NCBI GenBank assembly: GCA_942493135.1
Contig: OW818684.1
Location: 1,054,001 to 1,118,000, forward strand
Source: Planctellipticum sp942493135
Lineage (GTDB): Bacteria > Planctomycetota > Planctomycetia > Planctomycetales > Planctomycetaceae
Reading direction: 5' to 3'
Length of the DNA stretch: 64,000 nucleotides
Part shown: positions 1 through 11,031 of the stretch, piece by piece
How positions within the stretch are numbered: the stretch's first letter is position 1
Layout of the letters: each line of letters opens with the position of its first letter
The notes under the pieces: generated by a model
What the model was told of the DNA's origin: nothing
What the model saw: the letters and a program-made list of their open reading frames with translations, nothing else
Database searches by the model: none
Position numbers and translations under genes: made by a program

Positions 1-384
1 CATCTGGTCGAAATCTGCCGCAGGCAGCCCCCCGACTCCATCCCCCGCATTGATCTCCTGGCCTGGATCGGCTGGTGCGCCGCCTGCATTCACCTCAATC
101 AGACGGACGGTCCGCCACGATTGAAGCAATGGTACCAGGAGTCCATTTCGATCGCTCGCGATCTGATTGCGGAAAGTCTTCCACTCACCCGTGATTCAGA
201 AGAGTGCGGTAGCCAGGTCCGTCAACTCCTCGCCGCGTTTGCAGCGTGTCACGGCAATCCCGCACTCGCATTCATTCTGTATGAACTGGAAGCGGGAGGT
301 TTCCAGTGTGATCACTGCCACCAGTTCATCCAACCGCTGAAGTCATCAATGAACCCGCTGTGGAACCCGGCCCGGAACGACTGA
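1..384 (+). CDS. Hypothetical protein, C-terminal part (5' end outside window)
   Basis: The reading frame is open from the first base of the window, so this is the last ~127 residues of a longer protein whose start lies upstream; the TTG at 121 is only an internal codon. The tail is mostly helical in composition, with a stretch rich in Ala, Leu and Phe followed by a short Cys/His cluster (CDHCH, about 30 residues before the stop) that could bind a metal, though one CxxC is not a full zinc site. I do not recognise the family. It converges with the membrane-protein gene on the opposite strand, with an 83-bp gap holding nothing obvious. Confidence 0.6.
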   Translation, partial: HLVEICRRQPPDSIPRIDLLAWIGWCAACIHLNQTDGPPRLKQWYQESISIARDLIAESLPLTRDSEECGSQVRQLLAAFAACHGNPALAFILYELEAGGFQCDHCHQFIQPLKSSMNPLWNPARND

Positions 385-467
385 TCGTCGACCGACAGAC
401 GCCAGGTCGCGCCGGCCAGTCGACTGAGACCTGTGATGGATCAAAGTCGCTCATCATCACAACACGA

Positions 468-881
468 TCACACGGCGTCACGTCGTGCATCATCGAGTCC
501 GTCGCTTCGACGCGATTTCCGGCGTATCTTTCCCCAGCCTGCAAGACAAACGCCAAAGACCACGCACACGACTGCTCGTTCGATCCATGGGTGAATGGAG
601 CCGGCCAGGATGGAGCGGACTGCGGATGCGACTAAGAAACACGCCGCCAGTGCCGCGGAGTCGTACCAGTCGAAGTCGTGGATCTGGCAGCGTCGCAGAA
701 ACCACCAGAACGGAATTAATCCGATGCACAGGGCGGCGGGATAGGCCAGCTCGGTCACGTTGCGGAACGGCTGGGAGATCGCACCCGAGACAACGAACCC
801 GCCAATGATGAAACCAAACGCCAAAGCAACATCGCGAAGGTATTGCCAAACGTTGTCATAGGGCTTGGGAGCGGCGGGCAT
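468..881 (-). CDS. Small hypothetical membrane protein (137 aa)
   Basis: The translation has about four hydrophobic segments, starting LALAFGFIIGGFVVSGAI and including a Trp-rich FWWFL stretch, then ends in a basic Arg/Lys tail, so it is probably an inner-membrane protein. I chose the ATG at 881 (MPAAPKPYDN) over the GTG at 929 because the extra residues are charged and not conserved-looking, and an AGAG stretch lies just upstream of 881. No catalytic motif is visible and I cannot assign a family. It is isolated: a convergent gene ends below it, and the spacer above it contains the terminator of the next minus-strand gene. Confidence 0.55.
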   Translation of the reverse strand: MPAAPKPYDNVWQYLRDVALAFGFIIGGFVVSGAISQPFRNVTELAYPAALCIGLIPFWWFLRRCQIHDFDWYDSAALAACFLVASAVRSILAGSIHPWIERAVVCVVFGVCLAGWGKIRRKSRRSDGLDDARRDAV

Positions 882-929
882 CGTCTCTGACCTGTCGCTT
901 GCGATACCAAAGTGACGCCGGGGCGCCAC

Positions 930-1143
930 TTTCGCCCTTCAAGGCGAGAATACCTACAGTCCGAAGGATACCCCGACTCGACTTCGGCCGAAACAGGTCT
1001 TCCACACGGCCACTGACATGCGTGCCCAAGTCATGCAGACATGCCACCCCTGCGTCTACCAAAACAAGAATCGGGGCGGCGCACTCCTGCACGCCGCCCC
1101 GATTCACTCTTCTCAACGCTGAACGCTCAACCCTCAACGAGGA
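930..1143. other. Intergenic spacer with terminator
   Basis: There is no convincing gene in this 214-bp spacer. It holds the hairpin terminator listed separately, and next to the stop of the DUF1549/DUF1553 gene a short heptad-like run (CTGAACGCTCAACCCTCAAC) of the kind found elsewhere in the window. Confidence 0.4.
1061..1104 (-). terminator. Rho-independent terminator of the DUF1549/DUF1553 gene
   Basis: A perfect 13-bp inverted repeat (AATCGGGGCGGCG at 1069-1081 and its complement at 1092-1104) encloses a 10-base loop. Read on the minus strand, the stem is followed by CTTGTTTT. It lies about 40 bp past the stop codon of the 817-aa gene. Confidence 0.7.
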
Positions 1144-3597
1144 TCAGTGCTGAAACAAAAACTCCTTCGAGTTCAGCACGGCCCAGCCCACGTCTTCCAG
1201 CGCCTGACGACGATCCGTCGAACTGGCGATGTGCTGCTTCGCGGCGGTCAGCTCTTCCGTCACCGGCGGACGGCTCAGGGCCGCCAGGTACAGCGTCGTG
1301 ATGATCTCGTCGTCCGACTTCTGCTCGCCGATCATTTTCGCGATCCGGCCGTTGTCGGCCCGCAGCTTGTTGTGAACCACCGGCCCGTTGATCATCTGCA
1401 GCGCCTGCGACAGATTCGAATCGGTCGACCGCTCGCACTGGCAGGCCATCTCCCGCTGAGGCTGACCGAAGACCTTCAGGAAGTAGTTGTCCGTCGGCGG
1501 ATCGGCCAGCTCGGACGCCCGCGTCCCCACCGGCATACCGGGGAACTGCTCGGGGATGTCGGTCACTTCGCAGATCGCGTCGAGCAACTGCTCGGCCGTC
1601 AGCAGGCGGGTCGTGGCGTGCGAGTTGTAGAGTTCGTCCTGCTTGTTGAAGTCGTTCTTCCGCGAGCTGAGCTGGTACGTCCGGCTGTTCATGATCGTCC
1701 GGATCGCCCACTTCTGGCTGAAGTGGTTGGCCGCGAACTGCCGGGCCAGCTCCTCCAGCAGAGGACCGTTCGAAGCCGGATTGGAGTCGCGGAAATCATC
1801 CACCGGTTCCACCAGCCCGCGCCCCATCAGATGGCCCCACATGCGGTTGACCAGCGACCTGGCGAAGAACGGATTGTCCGTGCTCGTCAGCCATTTGGCG
1901 AACACCGCGCGGCGGTCCTGATCGGCCGGCACGTCGACATCCCCCGTCAGCAGCAGGTGCACCTTCATCTGCTTGCCCGTGCGGGGCTGGGTCACTTCGC
2001 CGCCGTTCTGCACGAAGATCACTTCGTCTTCGGGATCGGCCGTGTTCTTCCGGCCCACGCGCGTGAACGCCGCGGCGATTCCGTAGTAATTGTCCTGGGT
2101 CCAGCGCTCGAACGGATGGTTGTGGCACTTCGCGCACTGAATGCGGATGCCCAGGAAAAGCTGCGAAGTCGTCTCGACGGCGTCCTGCGGATCGCGGCTG
2201 GCCCGCCAGTAGTTGGCGGCCGGATTCTCAAACACGCTTCCCTCGGCGGTCAGCAGCTCCGAGGCGAACTGATCGAACGGCTTGTCATCGCGGACGGACT
2301 CGTAAATCCACCGCTTGAACTTGTGGACGCCGGCGACCTTCAGCTTCTTGCTGTTCGACCGCAGCACGTCGGCCCACTTCAGCGACCAGTACGACGCATA
2401 GTCGTTGCTGTCGAGCAGTTGATCGATCAGGGCCGATCGCTTGCTCGGGCTGACATCCGCCAGAAACGCCTGCGTCTCCGGGAGCGTCGGCAGCCGGCCG
2501 GTCAGATCCAGATAGGACCGTCGCAGGAACTCGTCATCGGTGCACAGGTCCGACGGCAGAATCTGCATCTGCCGGTGTTTCTGAAAGACCATCGTGTCGA
2601 TGAAGTTGTGCTCGGGAGGATTATTCCAGGCGAAGCCCGGCACGTCTTCGAGGAAGGTGACCGCGGTAATCGCGGTCTTGTCGAGATACCGCATCAGGAT
2701 GACCGCTTCACCCCGTCCGACCTTGCTCGTCAGGCCGTTGACGTCCACCGTCGCAACGGCTTCCGCAGAGGACGAAAAGTCCGTCAGCACGGTCAGGTCA
2801 CGGACTGACCCGTCGCTGAAGTGACCCATCACGGAGATCTGCTGGCGGTCCGCCGGGGCCTTCAAAATCCGCACGGCGGGAATCGGTTCCAGCTTCACCA
2901 GATCCGGCTCGGTCGGCGGATCGACCCGCAGCCCCTCGGCAATCCAGTTCTCCAGCACCTGGTAGGAGTGATCCCCCTTTTTGAGGCGTTTGCCGCCGGC
3001 GTGGGAAATCTCCATCAGCGGCTTCTTCAGCAGCAGGCTCTCCGACGGATTCATCGGATTGACCCGACGTCCGAAGAACTCGCTCCGCAGCGTCATGATG
3101 TCGAGCTCGGGATCGTAGGCCCGCAACGACAGCCGGAAGCCCCCTTTGCCTGACGGGGAACCGTGGCAGGCCCCCATGTTGCAGCTCGCCTTGGTGAGCA
3201 CCATCTGCGTTTCGTTCTTGAAGCTGACCAGGGCGGGTTCCGCCATCTTCAGCACCTGCACGTCGACGGACGCCGTCAGCGCGCCGACCGTCGCGATGAT
3301 CTTCGCCGACCCGTCTGCCACCGGCAGGACAATCGAACCGTCAATGCGCACGATGTTCGGATCGGAGGACTCGAATTTGGCAACGCCGGTCAGATCCCGC
3401 AGTTCGTCCCCCGCATACTTGCCCGTCAGGACGAGCTGCTGACGCGACCGCTTGCCGGCGAGCTCGAACCGCCCCGGTTCGAGCTGGAGTTGCACCGGCT
3501 GCCCGATCGATTCGGGGCGATCGCTGCTCTGGGCCTGAACCTCGACGGCGGTCATTCCGACGGCGATCAGCCACAACATCGTGCGAAGGCTGGTCAT
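1144..3597 (-). CDS. DUF1549/DUF1553 domain cytochrome-c-like planctomycete protein (817 aa)
   Basis: A signal peptide (MTSLRTMLWLIAVGMTAVEVQA) suggests an exported protein. Residues ~25-115 look like a bacterial Ig-like (BIG2) domain. A heme-type CNMGACHG motif sits near residue 138. A second Ig-like stretch follows, then a DUF1549 region (FIDTMVFQKH, SYLDLTGRLP) with a second heme-type motif CAKCHNHPFERW near residue 490, and finally a DUF1553 region (NPFFARSLVNRMWGHLMGRG, EELARQF). This architecture is typical of the many exported paralogs in Planctomycetes, often next to DUF1501 genes. Their role is unproven; electron transfer linked to polymer breakdown is a common suggestion. It is monocistronic with its own terminator. 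No DUF1501 partner is adjacent; the one in this window is 46 kb away. Confidence 0.9.
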   Translation of the reverse strand: MTSLRTMLWLIAVGMTAVEVQAQSSDRPESIGQPVQLQLEPGRFELAGKRSRQQLVLTGKYAGDELRDLTGVAKFESSDPNIVRIDGSIVLPVADGSAKIIATVGALTASVDVQVLKMAEPALVSFKNETQMVLTKASCNMGACHGSPSGKGGFRLSLRAYDPELDIMTLRSEFFGRRVNPMNPSESLLLKKPLMEISHAGGKRLKKGDHSYQVLENWIAEGLRVDPPTEPDLVKLEPIPAVRILKAPADRQQISVMGHFSDGSVRDLTVLTDFSSSAEAVATVDVNGLTSKVGRGEAVILMRYLDKTAITAVTFLEDVPGFAWNNPPEHNFIDTMVFQKHRQMQILPSDLCTDDEFLRRSYLDLTGRLPTLPETQAFLADVSPSKRSALIDQLLDSNDYASYWSLKWADVLRSNSKKLKVAGVHKFKRWIYESVRDDKPFDQFASELLTAEGSVFENPAANYWRASRDPQDAVETTSQLFLGIRIQCAKCHNHPFERWTQDNYYGIAAAFTRVGRKNTADPEDEVIFVQNGGEVTQPRTGKQMKVHLLLTGDVDVPADQDRRAVFAKWLTSTDNPFFARSLVNRMWGHLMGRGLVEPVDDFRDSNPASNGPLLEELARQFAANHFSQKWAIRTIMNSRTYQLSSRKNDFNKQDELYNSHATTRLLTAEQLLDAICEVTDIPEQFPGMPVGTRASELADPPTDNYFLKVFGQPQREMACQCERSTDSNLSQALQMINGPVVHNKLRADNGRIAKMIGEQKSDDEIITTLYLAALSRPPVTEELTAAKQHIASSTDRRQALEDVGWAVLNSKEFLFQH

Positions 3598-3823
3598 GGG
3601 GAAACTCCTTGGGAGTTGGTGAATTTGTTCTTGGTGATTTGTCAGTGGTCAGTGGTCAGTTGGAAAAACTGGCTCAGTCTCGGGTGGCACGCCCAGAGTC
3701 TTCGATGGGCGTGGTTTGGTCATCAAGTTGTTACGGCCTCGCGGGATCAACATTCCCTGTAGGGTCCGCTGTGCGGACCAATTCTCCACTGCAAGATGGT
3801 CCGCACAGCGGACCCTACGCGGT
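3598..3823. repeat. Repeat-filled spacer: heptads, GGTGGCACGCCCAGAG element, GTAGGG palindrome pair
   Basis: No gene is seen. The spacer contains a GTCAGTG heptad run (3641-3663) and a 31-bp element at 3683-3713 (GGTGGCACGCCC...GGGCGTG, an imperfect palindrome repeated at 9938, 27063 and 28002). It also has two 22-bp GTAGGGTCCGC-type palindromes in perfect inverted orientation (3759-3780 and 3797-3818), separated by 16 bp. The pair could fold into a long hairpin just past the stop of the PPC-domain gene and may serve as its terminator. Confidence 0.75.
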
Positions 3824-6115
3824 TCACTCCACCGTCAGTCCCACATTCGCCGAAACCGCTTCTACCTTGGCGGCTCCCGCCATGACTTCCACTTTCGCCG
3901 ACAGGTTGGCGATCGCACCGACTGCCGCGTCTTCCGCAGCCGTCAGCTCGATGTCCGCCGTCGACGCCTCGGGGGCGATCGTCGCAGGAGCGGCGGTGAC
4001 TCCCTTGGGCAGGTTCTGCAGGGTGACCGTCACCGGCCCGGCAAACGCAGGATTGCGTGTCACATTCACTTTCACGGTGTGCTTGCCGCTGCGGGCCAGC
4101 TTGCCCCCCGCGGGATCGAGCGCGGCCTGAATCACCGGCTGCAGAATCAACCGCAACGCCGGAGCGGGCTGGACCACGGTCGTCTTGTCCTGCTTCAGCG
4201 TTCCCAGCAGTGCGACCGTAAACTCGCCGAGTGGAGCCTTGTCGGTCCCCGTGATTGCGATCTCGACTTCGTTCTTCGCCTTCTCAACCGGCTTCACGGC
4301 CACCGTGATATTCGCCGGCACGCCTTCCTTATCCGGCGTCACAGCCAGGGTGACCGCTTCGTCGAGGCCCATGCCGCGAGTTGCGGTGACTTTCACCGTC
4401 GCCGTCAGATGCGGTCCGAAGACGACTTCCGTCTTGTCCACGGCCAGCGAGAGCTGGGCCGGCGTTGTAATCGCCGCGGCTGTCGCCGTGTCGATGGATT
4501 CGGGCAGATACCGCAAGGTGGCGTTGCGGGCTTTCACCGGCGTGCCGATGTCGGCCGCAACCTGGACATCCTTCTCACCAATTTTCGCGGCTCCGACGAC
4601 CTTCAGGACATTGAGGCTCCCGACCGCAGCGTCTGCCGCAGCGGTAACCGTCAGCACCGCCACAGTCCGTCCCGGCCCGAGAACTGTCCGGCTCGCCGTC
4701 AGCCCCGCCGGCAAACCGGGCAGGCTCAGTTCAATCGCGCCGGCATATCCGGGTCGCGTCGCAGTCACCGTGACCGCCGCAGTTCCGCCGGCCGGGATGT
4801 TCAACGTGTCGGTCGACGCCGCCAGCGTGAACGGTTCCGCCGCATCGGCCACGCCAACGCGGTAAGCCAGATCGGGACCGCCGCGCCGGCTCAGTTCTTC
4901 CACCACCAGCGTGTAGTCGCCATCGGCGGGGAACTTCGCTGTCAGAATCCCTTCGCCGGTGCCGGTGTCTTCCACCGCAGCCACCTGCCCCCCCTGGGCG
5001 TTGACGACCTTCATCATCAGGTCCGCAGGCGAGCCCACCTGCCGGGCGATGCCGCTGAAGACCAGCGTCTGATCCTTCTTCGCCGTGAAGACGAATCGAT
5101 CGACGTCTCCCGCGGTTTCGAAACGTCCGTTGATGTCCTGTCCCGCGGGGAGCTTGTTGGCCGCCTCGGGGGCGTTATTCGGCTCCTGCTCCAGAAACTG
5201 CGGCTGAGCGGCAACCGTGACCGAGGCAAATCCGCTGCTCGTTCCGCCAGGTCGTCGCACGCTCACCGGAACGGCGGTCACAAACGGCTCCGTCGGAGCG
5301 GACACCGCAACTGGCTGCAGGCCCTCGACCGAGCTCCCCGCAAACTGAATCGCCCCCTGCGTCCCCGCCTGAACCGCAAGTGGGTAGGGGGTCGACACGC
5401 AGGGGAAGTCCCCGATTCGCAGGCGGAAGGGCCCACCCTGGTAACGCACGTCCCGCAGTTCGACGGTGTATTCGCCGGCGTCGCGGAACGTATGCGTCAG
5501 CCGGCTGTCGCCGTAAATCCCCGGAGCATCGTCGTTGAACGCCAGCTCGCGGCCGCGGCCGTCGAGAATGCGAATCGTCGAATCGAGCGAAGAACCAATC
5601 CGATGCGCCAGCACTTCGAACGACAGGGTCTGCCCGGCGGCCGCGGTGAACTTGTAGAACTGGGTCGTCAGGTTTGCGACCGCGCCGTCGACAGCACAAG
5701 GGACCGTGATCGGCTGAGCCATCGCCATCGCAGTCGGCGCACCCGCCTGGGCCACGGACGGCAGATCGTCAATCACGCACAGCCGCACCAGCGACGTTCC
5801 GTGATCGGTCACCACGCGCAGAGCATGCACACCCACCGGCGTCTCGGCCGGCACATTCACCGTCAATGTCACTTTATCAGCGGCTTTGCCATTCTCCGGC
5901 ACATCCGCGGCAAGCGTCGCTTCGAGGGGGACGCTGGTCCAGAGACCGCGGGCCCCCTGCAGATTCCCTCCCGTAAACACCACCGCCTGCGGTCCGCCGG
6001 GCTTGAGCGCCCCGGGGACCATGCCGCTGACCGTGGGCTCCTGCGCGGAAGCCGACGTCAGACAGCCAGTCAGCAGAATTGCGACGACATGAAAGCGAGC
6101 AGTGGTCTGAGCCAT
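3824..6115 (-). CDS. Secreted PPC-domain protein (763 aa)
   Basis: The ATG at 6115 gives a clean signal peptide (MAQTTARFHVVAILLTGCLTSASAQ); the 20 Arg-rich residues upstream in the same frame are probably not translated. After an IPT/TIG-like N-terminal domain the protein carries two stretches resembling bacterial pre-peptidase C-terminal (PPC) domains, with TQFYKFTAAAGQTLSFEV and, later, GDVDRFVFTAKKDQTLVFSG. A series of beta-rich segments follows to the C-terminus. PPC domains are non-catalytic beta-sandwiches found in secreted proteins, so an extracytoplasmic binding or structural role is likely. There is no peptidase motif. Its upstream neighbour is ftsK, separated by ~410 bp. Confidence 0.85.
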   Translation of the reverse strand: MAQTTARFHVVAILLTGCLTSASAQEPTVSGMVPGALKPGGPQAVVFTGGNLQGARGLWTSVPLEATLAADVPENGKAADKVTLTVNVPAETPVGVHALRVVTDHGTSLVRLCVIDDLPSVAQAGAPTAMAMAQPITVPCAVDGAVANLTTQFYKFTAAAGQTLSFEVLAHRIGSSLDSTIRILDGRGRELAFNDDAPGIYGDSRLTHTFRDAGEYTVELRDVRYQGGPFRLRIGDFPCVSTPYPLAVQAGTQGAIQFAGSSVEGLQPVAVSAPTEPFVTAVPVSVRRPGGTSSGFASVTVAAQPQFLEQEPNNAPEAANKLPAGQDINGRFETAGDVDRFVFTAKKDQTLVFSGIARQVGSPADLMMKVVNAQGGQVAAVEDTGTGEGILTAKFPADGDYTLVVEELSRRGGPDLAYRVGVADAAEPFTLAASTDTLNIPAGGTAAVTVTATRPGYAGAIELSLPGLPAGLTASRTVLGPGRTVAVLTVTAAADAAVGSLNVLKVVGAAKIGEKDVQVAADIGTPVKARNATLRYLPESIDTATAAAITTPAQLSLAVDKTEVVFGPHLTATVKVTATRGMGLDEAVTLAVTPDKEGVPANITVAVKPVEKAKNEVEIAITGTDKAPLGEFTVALLGTLKQDKTTVVQPAPALRLILQPVIQAALDPAGGKLARSGKHTVKVNVTRNPAFAGPVTVTLQNLPKGVTAAPATIAPEASTADIELTAAEDAAVGAIANLSAKVEVMAGAAKVEAVSANVGLTVE

Positions 6116-6526
6116 GCGGCGGGGACTCCGGCGGGTCGGTCGGCGGCTGAATTGGGAACCGGCTGTCGCGGGCATTGCGACGGGACCGGACTCCGCAGAT
6201 TCATCAAGCAGCGTTGATTCGTGGATGATACGTCCCGAACCATCCAGCCGTCAAACAGAATCGCGGGCAATCACGTGAACGGACGCTATGCCTCGGGTGC
6301 CACTGGCTCTGCCAGTGTCTTCGCCAAACCTGCGACCGAGTCTCCAGCCGGACAACCTTCCGCCAGCCCGCGAAACATCCATGCCATTTCTTGACGAGCA
6401 AACTTCCTGCGAGCAATCGAGGCTTCGGGGAGGAATCGAGAAAAACACTGGCAGAGCCAGTGCCACCCAATAACCAAGGCTTTTCTTTGAGATTTGGCGT
6501 TTGGAGCTTGTCTTGAATTCTGCGAG
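6116..6526. repeat. Spacer with inverted pair of CACTGGC repeats
   Basis: No gene is seen. The same element, CACTGGCtctGCCAGTG with a GGTG/GGTGG head, occurs at 6296-6317 on the plus strand and at 6447-6471 on the minus strand, facing each other across ~130 bp. The right copy abuts an A-run and serves as the ftsK terminator (listed separately). Confidence 0.6.
6442..6463 (-). terminator. Rho-independent terminator of ftsK
   Basis: Read on the minus strand, a 7-bp perfect stem (CACTGGC / GCCAGTG, loop TCT) is followed directly by TTTTT. It lies about 65 bp past the ftsK stop. Confidence 0.65.
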
Positions 6527-8893
<2,367 letters not shown>

Positions 8894-9273
8894 GGTTTTC
8901 CGGACCAGCTTTCGCCGGTGCGCACGCCGAGCGCTGCGGACGAACGCCCGTCGCGCAGGGACGCAACGAACCTTCGCCGGTCGTCTTCTGACCGGATTGG
9001 CTTTTCCGCAACCAGGCGGGCGACATAGGGGAATTTCCGGACGACGCGTCCATCACGCCGCAACCGTTAGTCCGACGGCCAACCTCCGCGCGGCCTGACA
9101 CCGGACATCCGAAACCTAGCACACGGGCGGCGAGGCGCTGCCAAAACGCCACGCGAGCGCTGTTTTTCGGCAACCCGCCGGTCAGAGGAGTCCGGTTGTA
9201 GGGGAGTTGAGAGTTGAGAGGCGAGAGTTGAGTGAAAAACAAATGCGGAACCGCGACCAGTTCCTTCTGACTC
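8894..9273. repeat. Spacer upstream of ftsK, with heptad repeats next to coaB
   Basis: No gene is convincing here; the minus-strand ORF across 8802-9284 has no recognisable content. The right end carries GAGTTGA-type heptads at 9204-9232, facing the complementary heptads at 9270-9299 that run into the coaB 3' end. The two arms could form a ~28-bp stem and may terminate coaB transcription. Confidence 0.5.
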
Positions 9274-9906
9274 TCAACTCTCAACTCTCAACTCTCGCCC
9301 GATCCACCCCACCAGCTCCACCGCCACATCCGTCTTGCTGCCACTGAACTGCGCCACCGTCCGTCCCGCCGGATCGATCAGCTCGACCGAGTTGTTCGCC
9401 GAGCCGATCGCCGACGGCCGGTTCAGCACGATCACGTCGCAGTTCTTTTCTCGCAACTTGCGCAAGGCGTTCACGTGGGCGTATTCGTCAGACTCCAGCG
9501 CAAACCCGACAATCCACCGCGACCCTTTCTGCTGACCCAGGGCGGCCAGTACGTCGGCGGTCTCCACCAGCTCCAGCTCCAGCGAAACGCCGGTCTTGGC
9601 GAGCTTGCCCGGAAATCGCTGCCGCGGCCGGTAGTCGCAGACGGCCGCCGTCGCAATCACCCCGTCGCAACCCGGAAACAGCCGGTCGCACACGGTCAGC
9701 AGGTCCTCGGTCGTCTCGACCGAGTGAACCTCGCAACCGACCGGCGGAGACAGATTCACCGGCCCGGAGACCAGCACCACATCATGGCCGGCGGCCAGCG
9801 CCGCCTCCGCGAGGGCATACCCCATCCGCCCGCTGCTGGCATTCGACAGATACCGCACGTCGTCCAGATACTCGCGTGTCGGCCCCGCCGTAATCAGAAT
9901 CCGCAT
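9274..9906 (-). CDS. coaB: Phosphopantothenate--cysteine ligase, stand-alone CoaB (210 aa)
   Basis: This is the second half of the usual CoaBC fusion. It joins cysteine to 4'-phosphopantothenate using a nucleotide triphosphate, on the route to coenzyme A. Family signatures are ITAGPTREYLDDVRYLSNASSG at the start, AAVCDYRP, KLAKTG and GFALES. Length matches a single ligase domain. coaC lies 158 bp upstream on the same strand as a separate gene. The last residues (RELRVES) and the TGA stop are encoded inside a GAGAGTT heptad repeat (9270-9299), so the native 3' end has probably been replaced or extended by repeat DNA. Confidence 0.92.
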   Translation of the reverse strand: MRILITAGPTREYLDDVRYLSNASSGRMGYALAEAALAAGHDVVLVSGPVNLSPPVGCEVHSVETTEDLLTVCDRLFPGCDGVIATAAVCDYRPRQRFPGKLAKTGVSLELELVETADVLAALGQQKGSRWIVGFALESDEYAHVNALRKLREKNCDVIVLNRPSAIGSANNSVELIDPAGRTVAQFSGSKTDVAVELVGWIGRELRVES

Positions 9907-10020
9907 TCAGGCCCCTTCAACGCTCGCTCACCGACGGGGTGGCACGCCCAGAGTCTTCGATGGGCGTGATCTTGAGAATTTACCACACACGTCCCGTCGC
10001 GTCCTCTCCGCCTTTCTCCT

Positions 10021-10052
10021 CACTATCCACCAGCCACTATCCACCAGCCACT
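10021..10052. repeat. Heptad repeat CCACTAT/CCACCAG between coaC and coaB
   Basis: The block is a degenerate tandem array of 7-bp units (CCACTAT CCACCAG CCACTAT CCACCAG CCACT). Together with the GGTGGCACGCCC element at 9938-9968 it fills most of the 158-bp coaC-coaB spacer. Confidence 0.65.
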
Positions 10053-10064
10053 TCTTCCCGTTTC

Positions 10065-10631
10065 TCACTTTGCACTGGTCTGAATCGGCCCGCCGCCCAG
10101 CAGTCCCTTCACCCGCTCAAAAAGCTCCCCCGGCTCCGCCATCCGCCCCGGCCCCACCTGCCCGCAGCTCAACCAGCCGCTCCCCGGCTCCGCCAGCAGC
10201 ACTCCGTCGGCTCGCAACTGGGCCAGATTCCGCTGCACGGCCGGCTTGTTCCACATCTCTGTGTTCATCGCGGGTGCAACCAGCAAAGGACACGTGATCG
10301 TCAGCGTCAGCGTGCTCAGCAGGTCCCCGGCAAAACCGTGGGCGACCTGCGCCAGAAAGTGCGCGCTCGCCGGTGCAACGACCATCAGCTCAGCCCGTTG
10401 GGCCAGACCGATATGCTCGCCCCGGAAGTGCTCCTGCGGCTCGAATATTTCACGATAGACCGGCCGACCCGTCAGCGCTTCAAAAGTTGTCGGACCAATA
10501 AACCGCGTTGCGGCGTCGGTCATCACCACCGTCACCCGGGCCCCGGCCTGCACCAGCTTGCTGCAGAGATCCGCCGTCTTGTACGCCGCGATCCCCCCCG
10601 TCACACCCAGCAGGATCTCACGACCTTCCAT
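10065..10631 (-). CDS. coaC: Phosphopantothenoylcysteine decarboxylase, stand-alone CoaC (188 aa)
   Basis: This flavoprotein decarboxylates 4'-phosphopantothenoylcysteine to phosphopantetheine in coenzyme A synthesis. Visible signatures are GVTGGIAAYKTADL (FMN-binding N-terminus), the APASAHFLAQVAHG segment, the APAMNTEMW substrate motif (PxMNxxMW) and GWLSCGQVGPGRM with the catalytic Cys. The ATG at 10631 follows GAGGTG with good spacing. The longer frame starting at 10670 only reads through a GTAGGG palindrome, so I reject that start. Genes run rpoZ, coaC, coaB in the same direction, which suggests a shared transcript despite the repeats between them. Confidence 0.93.
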   Translation of the reverse strand: MEGREILLGVTGGIAAYKTADLCSKLVQAGARVTVVMTDAATRFIGPTTFEALTGRPVYREIFEPQEHFRGEHIGLAQRAELMVVAPASAHFLAQVAHGFAGDLLSTLTLTITCPLLVAPAMNTEMWNKPAVQRNLAQLRADGVLLAEPGSGWLSCGQVGPGRMAEPGELFERVKGLLGGGPIQTSAK

Positions 10632-10644
10632 CGGACACCTCTTC

Positions 10645-10665
10645 GTAGGGTGGGCTGTGCCCACC
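10645..10665. repeat. GTAGGG-headed palindrome upstream of coaC
   Basis: GTAGGGTGGGCTGTGCCCACC has a palindromic core (GTGGGC/GCCCAC). It is one of several elements in the window sharing a GTAGGG head with different palindromic cores. It sits 14 bp upstream of the coaC start. Confidence 0.6.
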
Positions 10666-10773
10666 GGCAAATAGCCAGGCGAGAAGAAGGCGGGCGCAGC
10701 TCACCCGCGACTCCTCGTTCCCAGGCTCCGCCTGGGAACGTCCGGCTTTTCGCTTTCCGCTCTCAGCCTTCCG

Positions 10774-11031
10774 CTACATATCTTCCAGGGACGGACCGGC
10801 GTCGACGCGCGGCGCCGCTTCGCGGGTCCGCATTTCCCCCGATGTATCGAGGAAAATCTTATCCTGCAGGATCTCCTGCACGACGATCTCCATCGGATTC
10901 TTCGTCTGCATCTCGACCAGCGGCCGCGCTCCGCGGTTCAGCGCCACCATCCGCTTCTGGATCAGCGTCGACAGCTTGAACCGTCCGCCAACCTTGTTCA
11001 CGATCCCCTCTTCCTTCAGCTCTTCCAACAT
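10774..11031 (-). CDS. rpoZ: RNA polymerase omega subunit (85 aa)
   Basis: The core GGRFKLSTLIQKRMVALNRG is the omega/RPB6 signature; the omega subunit helps assemble and stabilise the RNA polymerase beta' subunit. The protein is short, as usual, with a 30-residue tail rich in charged residues. Position supports the call: yicC, gmk, rpoZ and coaBC are neighbours in many bacteria, and here they keep that order on the minus strand. Confidence 0.88.
   Translation of the reverse strand: MLEELKEEGIVNKVGGRFKLSTLIQKRMVALNRGARPLVEMQTKNPMEIVVQEILQDKIFLDTSGEMRTREAAPRVDAGPSLEDM

Noticed and set aside
3716..6217. 833-aa plus-strand ORF opposite the PPC-domain gene
   Set aside because: Arg/His-rich antisense frame; the minus-strand frame has a signal peptide and domain matches.
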